DNA of 55,054 nucleotides, taken from positions 1 through 55,054 of IMG/VR virus record IMGVR_UViG_3300044846_002992, one strand, 5' to 3'. Of this stretch, positions 24,201 through 32,670 are shown one piece after another. Source of the stretch: a virus. Each line of letters begins with the position of its first letter. Position 1 is the first letter of the stretch. The notes below the pieces were generated by a model that saw only the letters and a program-made list of their open reading frames with translations, was not told the origin of the DNA and made no database searches. The position numbers were made by a program, and so were the translations under genes.

Positions 24201-27200
24201 TGCGCAGGCGCTCTGCGGCCTCTCCAGACATGGCGAGGAGCGACTCCACCGAAGGCGAGGCGATGCCAGCGCCGTTCCAGCCACCGCGGTCACTTTGGTC
24301 TCCCAAAATCCAATCGCGTAAGTCACCATCGGGAAGAGCCGCCAGCATCTGCCGGGCCTCGAAAGAAGTAAGCTTGGTTTCGCGGTTGGTACCAACAAGA
24401 GCCCCAAGGCCACGCGGAGCCTTGGCGTGCTTCTCATCCACAAATGGATTGCTCTGGTCCGCAGAATCCCACGATGGATTCACATTATCCAGGACAGAAT
24501 GCAGCAGACTGTTGGCCCACTCAGCGCGGATGGACATCACCGGAGTGCCGGATGGCGTTCCCACAATGGACATGCGGCGCTGATAACCTTCCTCAGTCTC
24601 ACCGTCAGTGACAACCTCCTCAGCAAACTCATTGGCAAGCGCGTCAAACTCCTCGTCTCCAAACTGAACATTCTCCATGCCCTTGCCGCGGTCAGCAAGG
24701 CTTCTTGAAATACGTTCCTCGGTCTCGATAAACTTGTCGTAACCAGGGAAGCGTGCGTCATCAATAAGCTCGCCACGGGCCGCTACAGCCTCAGGACGGA
24801 TGGGGCCGATGCCAAGCGGCATCACATTCATGGAAAGTGACAAGGCAAGCTTGGCGTCGTTATTGGTCATCGCCAGCGCAATGACGCCAGCGGCGCTCTC
24901 GGGAGAAAGACGTCCAGCCATCGAAATTGAGACAGAAGGATCAAACCACGGGGCAGCAGGATGGTTTCCGATATTGCGGGCGGCGGCAATAGCCGAGCGC
25001 TTTGCCTTCTCGGTCTCGCGGGCTGCAACAAGGTAGATTTTAGCGTCCTCCTCCTCAGTGATGGTCTTTCCGACCAGTTCGTAATCAGATTCCAGACGTT
25101 CACGGATGGCCTGCGCCAAGGAGTCGGGGTTGTTGCGAGGGCCGCGAATGGCTTCCGTGATTCGCCTGGCTTCTTTCACCACATCAACAGCCCCATTTTC
25201 ATGCAGCCAAACCAGCATGGCCTCAAGAGCGGCCACGGAGTCTTCAGGCGTCACTTGGACAGCGGAGCCGTATGGGAACGCCAAGACGGGAGCCTGCTTG
25301 TCAGGAATGAACAGGACGGTTGGAATACGGGCACCAGTTTCTTGAGTAACAAGCCCCTGCATGCCCATCTTTTCAAGCTGGGTATTGTCAATTTTGTCTG
25401 TTGCGCCACGAACCTCTTCGGACTTGTGGCGGTCCTGGCGACGATCATCACGCAGCAACAACTCGCGCTGGGCTGGAGCGCCAGTGCGTCTGGCAACACC
25501 ATCGCCAGCAACAACGCTGCCTCGATCCTGAGAACTAGTCCAGGGCACGTCACCGTCGATCACCGCGATGTTCCTGATCATCATTGCAACCGCGCTCACA
25601 ACGTGCCCGCTGGCCTGGTCGTCGCCACCATGGAAAGCGGCGGGATTGATTGGCATTGTAGCACTTGCGTAGAACTGGACATGCCCGCCACGCTCGCGCA
25701 GAGCCTCAATGGTGGCAGCCGCTTCAGGGTGGGATGCCTGAAGATTGGCAAGCGCACCGTCGAAAGTGTTTCGTTCACCCCGAGAATCAAACAGGTTCTT
25801 TCCAAAACGTGTGATCAGCCCGCGTTGTTTATGCTCTTCGTGACCCTGGGCAAGTCTGAACATGATTTCATTATCGAGCGCGTCAGTGTCATATCCTTCA
25901 CCAAGCGCGAAGCGTGGGTCATTGACGAAGGAGTAGACGTGCTCGCGGTTGCCTCCAAGCAGGGCGCTGAGGGCCCTTGCGCGCCAGCGGCCAAGGGACA
26001 CGGCCTGCATGGCCTCACGGTTCTGCTCGGCCCGAACACGCTCTGCGGTCAAGTCGCCCTCTTCCATCCGACTGGCTGTATCACGGTCTGCGGAGGTTGT
26101 AGCGTAGTAGTTGCCGACAGCCTCATCGTTCTCTGGGTCAACGCCATGACGCAAAAGCGCGGCCCTTTCCAGGGAGATGCTCTCGAACTGCTTCATCAGC
26201 TCAACTGGCTCGTCTGGACGAATCAGGGAAATCATTACTGAATTCTGCAATGGGCCAAACTCCGCATCCTTGGGTCGCGCGGCTTCCTGCGTCGATTGAG
26301 CCCGGACATCAATCTCAAACTCGATTTTGCTCATCTCGTCAGGATCTACAGGGAACTCGGCCCTGCGGCTGGCGGAGCGGCGCATGCTGTCGCGCCTGTC
26401 GTTGGCCTGTCTGATGGCTGACTTGTAGATGGTATTGACCAAGGAGACTCCATTGTAGAGTTCCCAGGCACGGAAAGTCAGATTGGTCGGGCGCTCTGCA
26501 AGCGCCTTGGCTTGAGCAGCAAAGACTGAAGCCTGCTCAATACCAGCCAGCAGACGGTCGTATGCGCCACGGGATTTCTTGAGGCGGTCGCGAAGAGGCA
26601 CGCCATCAATCACAAGGTCTTTTGTTGACGCAAGAAACTGAACCAGCCTGGGCGCGAGAATGGAGTTGGCAAGTCCAGCGGGCGTGAGGCCGTCACGATG
26701 ACTCAAGAGCGGATGCGTCTGATCTGCAGAGACGTCGTGCATCGTTGATACAAACTGGGCGGCAGCGCTCACCAAGTCATCAAGGAACCCGGAGTCGAGC
26801 ATCTTCGCCAGGTTCTCTTCGGGGCCAACTTCGAAATTGATTTCGCCGCTTGGGTCTGCAAGAAGCGCAAGATCGGGAGGGGTGATGATCAGCTCTGGAG
26901 CGAACGGGGAGCGATTGTAGGTATCGACCGCAGTGATAGGTAGGGAGAATCCAGCCGAGTTTACGGCCTGCGTATTGACGCCCGGATGACCGCGCCAAGC
27001 GGCCTCCGTCAGCGACTCATAAAGCTTGCGAGTGATAGCGATGGCATTACCCTTCATCACGCTATTGCGCTCTGACGAGTCCATCTTCTCTCCGATGTCA
27101 TTGATGGACGCGCGGGAGAAGGGATCGGGATTGACACCAAGGATCTCGAACGAGCCATCCACGCCAGACATGACGTCATTTGCAACAGCCTCAACCACGA

Positions 27201-30200
27201 CACTCATCATGCTCTCGGGCTGTGACTTCATCTTGCCGCCTTGCATTCCGACAGCAATGTCATAGGACGAGCCTTCACCAGAGCTGATGGTCATGGTGCC
27301 ATACGGGGAATCAATCTGGAAGCTTGTCAAAAATCCAGTTGTTGGAATGAGCGGGTTGGCAGAGTCGGCCATATCGCCACCAGAGAATGCAATCGGGCCG
27401 ATATGCACTGGCATCAGGTCAATCTTTGCTGAGTGCCTGAAGTCGAGTCCACTCCATGAGGTTGACGGGGCCCACAGGGAGCGCGGAGTGTCGCCGCCCA
27501 TGGTGATGTATGCCAGCTCTGCTCTGAAATTACGCAGGCGAGCGATGGCGTCATGAGATCCGGCAGCAGACGCAAGGGCGCTGATGGTCCTGCTGGCTGC
27601 AGTGGGGTCTTTCAGAGAGTCGTTGATCAAGGATCCGGCACGAGACGGGTCGCGCATGAAGAGATCAAGAAGTCCGTCCAGGCCATTGATTGAACTAACA
27701 GCATTAACTCTGGCCATTGCCAGATCAAAACGCTTGGCCTCGATCTGACGCACCAAACTCTGTAGTGCTTTGATATGAGGAGTGTCGGAGGTGGACTTGA
27801 GGATTGGCTGCAGGAGCGCGTTGACGTCGGCCAGTCGGTCATCAACCAGCTTTTCAGCAGCGAGGTAGGCCTCACGACTCAGCGAAAACTCGGCCATGTC
27901 CTTCTTGAACTGGTCAAGAGCCTCTGTCACCGCAGCACTGGCAACAGCTTGTTCCGCCCGGATGGCATCCAGCGCTGCTTCGAGCTCATCTGGAGATAGG
28001 TCTGGATCGACGCTGGTGTCGGTGAGCTTGTCAACCAGTTCACGCGATACGGAGAGAGCTCTGTCTACCGCTCCAGCACTTGGGGCGACTGGCTCGGCCA
28101 TCATGGAGAAGGCCTTCTTTGCGTCCTGGTGGGCCGTCAGGGCTTTCGAAAGAGCGATGTCGCCAGTGGATGCCCGCTTCAGCAGGGAGGCCTCCAGCTC
28201 GTCAATAGAGGCCACAATCTCACCTACGGCAGAGTCACGACTGAAGATGGTGCCGTTGATGGCAGCAATCAAATCGGCAGCAGGCATTCCAGCCTCGCTC
28301 TCAATAGCCAACTCGATTTGTTGACGCAAGTTGGCCGTGTTTGAGACAACCGCGTCAACCAGCTTGGTCACGGGACGGTCATTCTCGTCGCGTGCGTCAC
28401 GCCGGGAGCGCTGCAGGCCGAAAAGCGGCTCGCCAAGATTACGAAGGCGGAGGAGCGAGGACAGGTCGCGCTCTGCTTCCACGAGGCGCTCAATAAACTC
28501 AGGGCGTCCGTTGTCGTTCAAAACTTCAAGGGCCTCGGAGAGCTCCGCATCATTGATCCCTGGAGCTGGCTCAAGACGACCGCCCACAAGGGACACCGGC
28601 ATCAGATCGGGATCGCCGGAGGCGGCGCGCATCCGACCAATCACACCGCGGACAGATGCCTGAGCCGCAGACACACGAGCGCCAGCGCGAGCAAACTTAT
28701 GAATGCCGCGCAAAGTCACAACCTGTTGCCTGGAGGCCTCGTTGCCAACTCCCTGCACATCAGGAGAAAGAAATCCCTGCTCGCTCACCACTTTGTTGAG
28801 GCGTTCAAGCATGATGCCAATTTCGTTCGGGAGGCCATTGGCCACGCGATGCGCCTCAAGCATGTTCTTCACGGCGCGGACGAGACGGTTAGCCATCTCG
28901 CGCAAGCGCTGCAGAAAGCCCCGTGAGCCCTCAGTGGCGTTGTCGGCGTAGTAGCCAAAGTCAGCCAGCACAGAGCCGCTGGTCTTGCCTGAAACAAGCC
29001 TCTGACGGAACTGTGCCATCCACTCGTGAGAGGATGCAACAAGCTCTTCGAAAGAGATACCCCTCACTGCCTCATCGACAGAATTGAACGGAGTCGCACC
29101 GAATCCAGCGCGACGCCAGTTGATGGCAGTAAGCCACGACTTTGCCAGACGTGGATTAGACAAAGACTGGTTGGTCAGATTTTCGGCCAAATCCATCATC
29201 TCGTCGTCCGTGAACTCGGAGACGCTGGCAATGTGGACGAGCTCTTCGTATACAATCTGGGCCAAATACTCGGCGAAGTCCTGAACCGCATAGTATTGCC
29301 CAACCTTGTTGCTTGGGGCGATGCGGTTGTATTTGCTGGCCAGCGAACGTGCCACGTTCTCTGGATTCACCTCGATCATCAGCGTGCCATCAGCAGATGG
29401 ATTTACCTGCATGGTAACGTCTGGATCATCGGTCCAGGTGACATGCTTAGCCGCAAACTCGTCAGAAACCAGCGACCCAACCTGCGCCAAAACCATCTCT
29501 TTTGTCAACGCAATGACCTCCGGGGAAACGGTGCCTTTACCTGCGGTGATTGATTCCACGATTGTGGCGGCAATCTTCTCGGCCTTCTCGGTGATGTGCC
29601 TGCGAGGAGTGTAGCGACTGATTGCCGAGAACACCTTGGAACCAAACGTGTTGGCATCAAACTGACCGGAAGTTCCGACCTGTGAAGTCACCTCGGCCAG
29701 GTCGTAGCGGATACGCCCGTCTTTACCAACCTCACGATTCACGACGATGTGCGCGCTCTCAACCTTGTTGTCCTTGTTGACGCCGAGCACCAAACCTCCC
29801 ACCTCAGCAGTGACATCCAGATCTCCTTCAGCGCCGGAATACATGACAGAGCGTCCCGAGTCCTTGCCGTGCTTCTTGCTGGCAGTCAGGAGCTTGGACT
29901 TGTCAGAGGACGAGAGCACGACAGAGGCGTCTGTGGCGACGGTTGCCACTGGGGCAGTGGTGGCGGTCTTGAGACCTCCTTTTGCAGCGGCGCGCTCACG
30001 ACGTAGACGAGCAAACCTCTCCTCGATGGTCTCATTGGCTGGAGGAGCCTCTGCTGGAGGGGTTGCCTCCACGGCGGGCTCGGGCTCTGGAGCCGCCTCC
30101 ACCTCTGGGGCAGAAGCGGGCTCCGACTCTTGTGTTACAGGTTCCGGCATTTGCCCTTCGGCTTGCCCTTGCCCTTCGATTTCGTCTTCATCGGGTTGTG

Positions 30201-32670
30201 GTGTTTGAGGTTCCGCTGCGGGCAATTCTTCTGCTGGAGCAGCCTCGGCTTCAGCCTCTTCGGCAAAAGCAACCTTGCCACCATTGGCAAATGATGATGC
30301 CCATGCGGCATCTCCTGGCTTCTGACCAACTTGAGCGCTACCCTTCATCACGACAAAGCCTTTCGGGGTTTTCGTGACGGTGATGACATCGGGACCGCTG
30401 CCTGACGTGACAACAGCACCATCAGGCAAGCCTTCAAGCTCGGCGACAATCTGGGGCCTTGCGGAATCAAACGCGCCTTGCTCGTTGCGGTCGAAAGCAG
30501 TGATGGTTCCTCCGTCCTCAATGATGGAGGGCTTGGCAGCAGGGGGCTCCGCCCCTGGAATGTCGTCGTCCGCAGCATCATCGGGCACGTCCTTCATGTC
30601 TGCCTGGAACAGCTCTGCAGCAATCGGACGATTGCGCTTCAGACTTGCCTCGGAGGCTGGTCCAATCTGACCAGTTGCGCGGTTGATTGCGCGCCCGGTC
30701 GAACGAGGGGCCAAAGCATTCTGGAAGAAGATGACGTCCTGTTCTGGGTTTCCAGGGTCCTGTGCCAAGCTCCAAACTCCGGTCTCTCCAGACGCGGAAG
30801 GAGCGTTAAACCAAATCTTGCCACTTTCCGGCGGGCCAAACACAGCCTCGGCGATGCTCTGGAAAGTCGAGTCTTTCGCCCCAAGCTGGATGGACTGGCC
30901 AGAAGAAGAGGGGAGAGCGACTGGAGCTGGAGTGAATACTGGAGCTGGAGTAGCCGCAGAAGGCACAATACCAGCGTTGATTACAGCGGTGGGCTGGACA
31001 GCCGCGGCGGTTCGCGCGAGACCATGTGCAGCAAGATCGCGCTCAAGACCAGGGAATGACTGGATAGACTTACTGATCACATCAATAGACCCGCCCAGCA
31101 TGGCACCAATGCCAGCGGCCTCACGGGCACCATCCCAAGCGTCCGCGATGTTCATGCCTGGATCGAAGTTGACGAAGGCCTGTGCCCATTCGTCAGCGCC
31201 TTCTTCCAGGCCCTCCCCAACAATGCCCTTCAGGAGATCCTTGGTAAATTTATACACCACTTTGCCAGCAGCCATCTTGGCACCATCAGCACCAGTCTTG
31301 CCAGCCTGAAGGGCGATTGCCTTGATGAAGTCTTTCACCGTGACATCTGCCGCAGCCTTGCCAGCCATGGTGGATTCCACACCACCCAGGCCCATCATCA
31401 TGAAGGCTCCGGTGATGAGGGACGTGGACACCCCAGCGCGCCGCGCCAAGGCCTCCGCCTCCTCGCGGGTCTTGCCTTGCGCGATGGCGTCAGAGTAAGT
31501 CAAACCCGCAGACTGCCCACCAGCAAGCAGCGTGGCCGATACAAGCCCGGTTGTTCTCGCGCCAGAGGCCGTTTTGGTGACAGCGCCACCAATACCGCCA
31601 GCGCCTCTTGTCAACAAAACATGCGTTAGTAGCGATGGGGCTTCATGGAGAATCACTTCAAAAACACGCCCAGCGCCTGAGCCTCGGGCCTCTTCGCCTT
31701 GACCAAGCGACGAAGTCTCCGACTGATCAGCCGCCCAATTGGACAGCGTGTCAGAATTGAACACACCTCCAAGGAGTCCACCGACAGTGGCATTGATCTT
31801 AGCGCCGCCAACCATAACGTCGCCAGCCGCCCTCGCGCCAGTGCCAGCCTTGTCAACCACCTGCTTCTTGAACTCACTGACAAACGCAGGGGTCCCGAAT
31901 TCATCCAGTTTGCCGTACTTGATGGCCCAATCAATTGGATCCTCCATTGGAGTGCCTTTGGCCATAACCGCAAACTCCTCAAGCTTGCGCGCGGCAATCT
32001 CGATCTGCTGGTCCTTGAGTCTTGCGCGGAACTCAGCCTTGCGCTCGGGAGATGTTGGCATCGCCTCAATCATCGCCTCGGCCTTCTTGTCATCCAGCCA
32101 GTCGGCATTCTTCTGGTTGGCAATGATGTGTCCATCAGAGAGCGCGCGGCCCTGTTCTCCGGGCTCCATCTTACGGGTTAGGGCTACAAGGTCATTCCAC
32201 GCGGTCTGGACCTGCTCTGGAGTAAGGTTTTGCTCTTGAGCAAACTGCTTGAGAGCCTCATTCGTCACCTGATTGTGAGAGAATCCGGGGCGGTCAGTGG
32301 TCCTGTAGCCAGAGGCCTGTGCAGCAAGCGTTGCGCCCGCCTTAATAGAGTCCAACATGCCGCCAGCGATGTCACCAATAGCATCAAAAAAGCCGCTATC
32401 ATTCGGGTCATCGGCCTTGAGCTGCTGCATCTGAGGGGCATCCCAATTGCCATCTGGAGCAAGTCGAATACTCTTGTCTGCTGCGTAGTTGGAAGCGCTA
32501 CCAAACGACTCCAACAGACCAGCCGCGGAGAGCTTGTCCTGAAGGGCCAGATAAGCTGGCTTCTGCATTCCATAGACAGGTGCCTCAGAGGCCTCGTCCA
32601 CCGGAATACCCCACAACGAATCGGACGCGGGCGCGTCGTCCACTGGAATGCCCCAAGTGCTCTCGTTCAT
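18268..32670 (-). CDS. Giant 4800-residue virion/ejection-type polyvalent protein
   Basis: One uninterrupted 14.4 kb frame, the last late gene. Residues 6-25 hold a tandem WGIPVD repeat. Residues ~330-500 are Gly/Ala-rich amphipathic segments (GAGGIGGAVTKTASGARTTGLVSATLLAGG, ITGAFMMMGLGGVES) able to enter membranes. A Pro/Glu linker lies at ~805-870. YEELVHIASVSEF near 1143 looks like a degenerate metallopeptidase E-x-x-H helix. Long coiled-coil and Ala/Arg-rich tracts fill the middle. Hydrophobic stretches recur at ~4290 (SQLYTQTLPAVITYAMVHGG) and ~4560 (VLFRLVKYKVASYLIAQGIG). This fits large 'polyvalent'/DarB-like or internal virion proteins injected with DNA. I find no vRNAP-type RNA polymerase motifs. 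Start ATG overlaps the upstream stop. Confidence 0.85.
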   Translation of the reverse strand: MNESTWGIPVDDAPASDSLWGIPVDEASEAPVYGMQKPAYLALQDKLSAAGLLESFGSASNYAADKSIRLAPDGNWDAPQMQQLKADDPNDSGFFDAIGDIAGGMLDSIKAGATLAAQASGYRTTDRPGFSHNQVTNEALKQFAQEQNLTPEQVQTAWNDLVALTRKMEPGEQGRALSDGHIIANQKNADWLDDKKAEAMIEAMPTSPERKAEFRARLKDQQIEIAARKLEEFAVMAKGTPMEDPIDWAIKYGKLDEFGTPAFVSEFKKQVVDKAGTGARAAGDVMVGGAKINATVGGLLGGVFNSDTLSNWAADQSETSSLGQGEEARGSGAGRVFEVILHEAPSLLTHVLLTRGAGGIGGAVTKTASGARTTGLVSATLLAGGQSAGLTYSDAIAQGKTREEAEALARRAGVSTSLITGAFMMMGLGGVESTMAGKAAADVTVKDFIKAIALQAGKTGADGAKMAAGKVVYKFTKDLLKGIVGEGLEEGADEWAQAFVNFDPGMNIADAWDGAREAAGIGAMLGGSIDVISKSIQSFPGLERDLAAHGLARTAAAVQPTAVINAGIVPSAATPAPVFTPAPVALPSSSGQSIQLGAKDSTFQSIAEAVFGPPESGKIWFNAPSASGETGVWSLAQDPGNPEQDVIFFQNALAPRSTGRAINRATGQIGPASEASLKRNRPIAAELFQADMKDVPDDAADDDIPGAEPPAAKPSIIEDGGTITAFDRNEQGAFDSARPQIVAELEGLPDGAVVTSGSGPDVITVTKTPKGFVVMKGSAQVGQKPGDAAWASSFANGGKVAFAEEAEAEAAPAEELPAAEPQTPQPDEDEIEGQGQAEGQMPEPVTQESEPASAPEVEAAPEPEPAVEATPPAEAPPANETIEERFARLRRERAAAKGGLKTATTAPVATVATDASVVLSSSDKSKLLTASKKHGKDSGRSVMYSGAEGDLDVTAEVGGLVLGVNKDNKVESAHIVVNREVGKDGRIRYDLAEVTSQVGTSGQFDANTFGSKVFSAISRYTPRRHITEKAEKIAATIVESITAGKGTVSPEVIALTKEMVLAQVGSLVSDEFAAKHVTWTDDPDVTMQVNPSADGTLMIEVNPENVARSLASKYNRIAPSNKVGQYYAVQDFAEYLAQIVYEELVHIASVSEFTDDEMMDLAENLTNQSLSNPRLAKSWLTAINWRRAGFGATPFNSVDEAVRGISFEELVASSHEWMAQFRQRLVSGKTSGSVLADFGYYADNATEGSRGFLQRLREMANRLVRAVKNMLEAHRVANGLPNEIGIMLERLNKVVSEQGFLSPDVQGVGNEASRQQVVTLRGIHKFARAGARVSAAQASVRGVIGRMRAASGDPDLMPVSLVGGRLEPAPGINDAELSEALEVLNDNGRPEFIERLVEAERDLSSLLRLRNLGEPLFGLQRSRRDARDENDRPVTKLVDAVVSNTANLRQQIELAIESEAGMPAADLIAAINGTIFSRDSAVGEIVASIDELEASLLKRASTGDIALSKALTAHQDAKKAFSMMAEPVAPSAGAVDRALSVSRELVDKLTDTSVDPDLSPDELEAALDAIRAEQAVASAAVTEALDQFKKDMAEFSLSREAYLAAEKLVDDRLADVNALLQPILKSTSDTPHIKALQSLVRQIEAKRFDLAMARVNAVSSINGLDGLLDLFMRDPSRAGSLINDSLKDPTAASRTISALASAAGSHDAIARLRNFRAELAYITMGGDTPRSLWAPSTSWSGLDFRHSAKIDLMPVHIGPIAFSGGDMADSANPLIPTTGFLTSFQIDSPYGTMTISSGEGSSYDIAVGMQGGKMKSQPESMMSVVVEAVANDVMSGVDGSFEILGVNPDPFSRASINDIGEKMDSSERNSVMKGNAIAITRKLYESLTEAAWRGHPGVNTQAVNSAGFSLPITAVDTYNRSPFAPELIITPPDLALLADPSGEINFEVGPEENLAKMLDSGFLDDLVSAAAQFVSTMHDVSADQTHPLLSHRDGLTPAGLANSILAPRLVQFLASTKDLVIDGVPLRDRLKKSRGAYDRLLAGIEQASVFAAQAKALAERPTNLTFRAWELYNGVSLVNTIYKSAIRQANDRRDSMRRSASRRAEFPVDPDEMSKIEFEIDVRAQSTQEAARPKDAEFGPLQNSVMISLIRPDEPVELMKQFESISLERAALLRHGVDPENDEAVGNYYATTSADRDTASRMEEGDLTAERVRAEQNREAMQAVSLGRWRARALSALLGGNREHVYSFVNDPRFALGEGYDTDALDNEIMFRLAQGHEEHKQRGLITRFGKNLFDSRGERNTFDGALANLQASHPEAAATIEALRERGGHVQFYASATMPINPAAFHGGDDQASGHVVSAVAMMIRNIAVIDGDVPWTSSQDRGSVVAGDGVARRTGAPAQRELLLRDDRRQDRHKSEEVRGATDKIDNTQLEKMGMQGLVTQETGARIPTVLFIPDKQAPVLAFPYGSAVQVTPEDSVAALEAMLVWLHENGAVDVVKEARRITEAIRGPRNNPDSLAQAIRERLESDYELVGKTITEEEDAKIYLVAARETEKAKRSAIAAARNIGNHPAAPWFDPSVSISMAGRLSPESAAGVIALAMTNNDAKLALSLSMNVMPLGIGPIRPEAVAARGELIDDARFPGYDKFIETEERISRSLADRGKGMENVQFGDEEFDALANEFAEEVVTDGETEEGYQRRMSIVGTPSGTPVMSIRAEWANSLLHSVLDNVNPSWDSADQSNPFVDEKHAKAPRGLGALVGTNRETKLTSFEARQMLAALPDGDLRDWILGDQSDRGGWNGAGIASPSVESLLAMSGEAAERLRSYFLSVVPFTTEWQEDVAAHYKQWSFSQMGGSGQNWYEGRLKKGAFPIAQADGAVEVTNAWGKARLEIAANLPQIKRERQEQGRVVMRKLQKHDAQGRPIFVDKTGREYTGDEVEPVRIEMRIGQDERGRDQWDKAGMITGLPYSRIVGYRLKKTAAHDAAVKGAKLFRQPIQKPATFPTKWTIDENGVYVLTVPGLATGSALSTGEVFRKAQEELFHQVANHGFSHLDIQPVEQEVDSLTWQQTMIRREANKAMREIAEMETSAANAMAEAKVVSDAISELDEVRKDLLAARDMEQFREVLGRGKYLTIAEGHWADAGPLLKSHFDGASELVDAMTNSVIEQFESRSGDLLRSLRLVQAPRVNARVLSRIASPAIQNPRAESARRKADMERLNVLETRLNEARGRYKARQSRQRVAADEWAANSITYQRNPSVKDETAFDAYVAVMNGGKAPHVMTDVQIETSLSQLAKAFGVDALRDRIAATSPGNGLTRTPVIIESKQAAIAAESRRVSKLLSKAEANFKRLHQEAQAARAAGEAAENLATKESANESLFRAVMAMGRARSKFNQVVDAYTTFVGERMGMRLMSTELRMGNNALDSLDDALASIASIQAHATRMSTTTGVRRTAEAAAALEAAEGLATYDPSNGLSSLEFSGVEPNREIQIPDEALPQIVSALISKTMSPDEKRQAIAASIHASVFPFEQQAQALTSILAQRLSDREARVDNTPDTPNALVMDVFRTLSEMESANHAAVQGLSTNTKRQIALSLSRNILQERERHKRGKAERLLSDALREEQKYIRRKQKVFAPRGMDLPSQLRYFGAADDVEALRRDHLWRAQVWEENYTRNIANSSLLDKFAANHVAARTADEQAEIVADTMTILTGEPYHVVDNQIGPVDSKPAAPRAPLKVNADGSANLRTAAHIDPQSKRDASAYMVSLNPILGFHRATSRIGNTAAELGAFDPKASVRSSTELRIASIIAALKGNMLSGSVQVQAEALMREMGSPTISTVRKIDVVANLAEAQIGSNQSAALIESGYLPSRIWTEKEKPFAEGGVFSMLMNHDGAMRKLFAKKFAAIESAEDMIGVLSYGPAGKTGINNHRAQLNEVSKLFNRKMNKIFGGRFKRAFTRASSRPDVLWESSLGYMFFAMRGYIQSGPSGSKVQDRVKTMQKMFLQALDGIEEAILAGLPPTTGATTRTDLLSMSIEKLRQKSSELKAYMTEETYRLLEQRVIVQELEKTFRDPLARMTTGSSFDVDAELLSLQATLPPRSLQWGTFVNETLNYLRESYVEQARLSGVDTKFMEGVTPMAMMWQTFGRTHSTSEQIAPLHERLGLGRAAFMQSPVRNPKHGEMHMLDTNGLTVPLRIAEDMLFRQNVTPAYEAFRATVGTTHIHDGVLAKGTDDYGYIDENASTLLPGKEDQLTDAANAIAHMGQQILRKEMASKGPKHRAMGFVQKLHQLGIVKALNSVSQLYTQTLPAVITYAMVHGGVGKNVGYMALYADYLLHRAMNGLGAPLRALTGTALPDNLASRIDRRVAEIGINVQLRKANGERDYLDDINYVRPSKGMRSRGRLAGRATNILSPVTDTVGRAGSLAMEAGSRMVQTVIGGAEKTIANTIFIDSVVRHINAAREAAGMPAKLTVKEFLEPSFSMEEVTSSVLRRSERDVADMAATADQSKKAGAFQQRETIGAEILRLGAMQLSNHQVHVAGNSMAAYSMIMNGDAQARAVGKRLLASNVIQNVLFRLVKYKVASYLIAQGIGMLTGMDEEEREDLYASFFGIDPKNPDERTMMKWVALTLGGTRPIGWSDSVGGFDESKSNQDLHQITVELGMEVLKQVPYGNIGLVASTAVGGAFGQYAMNKVVDPLIPGSPAHFERAGFTLENTDISDGSGWDNAIYTATSSLMNDLARYSLVMDGVANIVEPLTVISNAPDEVSVRDMGLLLLGGMPFTPRELQQDLNKRFVNKTGAQIWDNQWRR
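18306..18319 (-). repeat. 14-bp GTCAAC-core site, copy 9
   Basis: Minus reading TTTTGTCAACAAAA, exact; near the 3' end of the giant gene, encoding FVNK. Confidence 0.85.
20367..20380 (-). repeat. 14-bp GTCAAC-core site, copy 10
   Basis: Minus reading TTTTGTCAACGAAA, exact; inside the giant gene, encoding FVNE. Confidence 0.8.
23889..23902 (+). repeat. 14-bp GTCAAC-core site, copy 11
   Basis: Plus reading TTTTGTCAACAAAA, exact; inside the giant gene, opposed to transcription, encoding FVDK. Confidence 0.8.
26620..26633 (-). repeat. 14-bp GTCAAC-core site, copy 12
   Basis: Minus reading TTGCGTCAACAAAA, exact; encodes LASTK, a different frame from copies 9-10. Confidence 0.8.
28316..28329 (-). 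repeat. 14-bp site, one mismatch, copy 13
   Basis: Minus reading TTGCGTCAACAAAT, last base differs from consensus; encodes LRQQI, the third frame. Confidence 0.6.
29500..29513 (+). repeat. 14-bp GTCAAC-core site, copy 14
   Basis: Plus reading TTTTGTCAACGCAA, exact; inside the giant gene, opposed to transcription. Confidence 0.75.
31606..31619 (+). repeat. 14-bp site, one mismatch, copy 15
   Basis: Plus reading TCTTGTCAACAAAA, second base differs; inside the giant gene, opposed to transcription. Confidence 0.6.

Noticed and set aside
18268-32670. N4-type virion RNA polymerase inside the giant protein
   Set aside because: No T7-like polymerase motifs (the K...YG helix or the HD loop with proper spacing) were found on reading the sequence.
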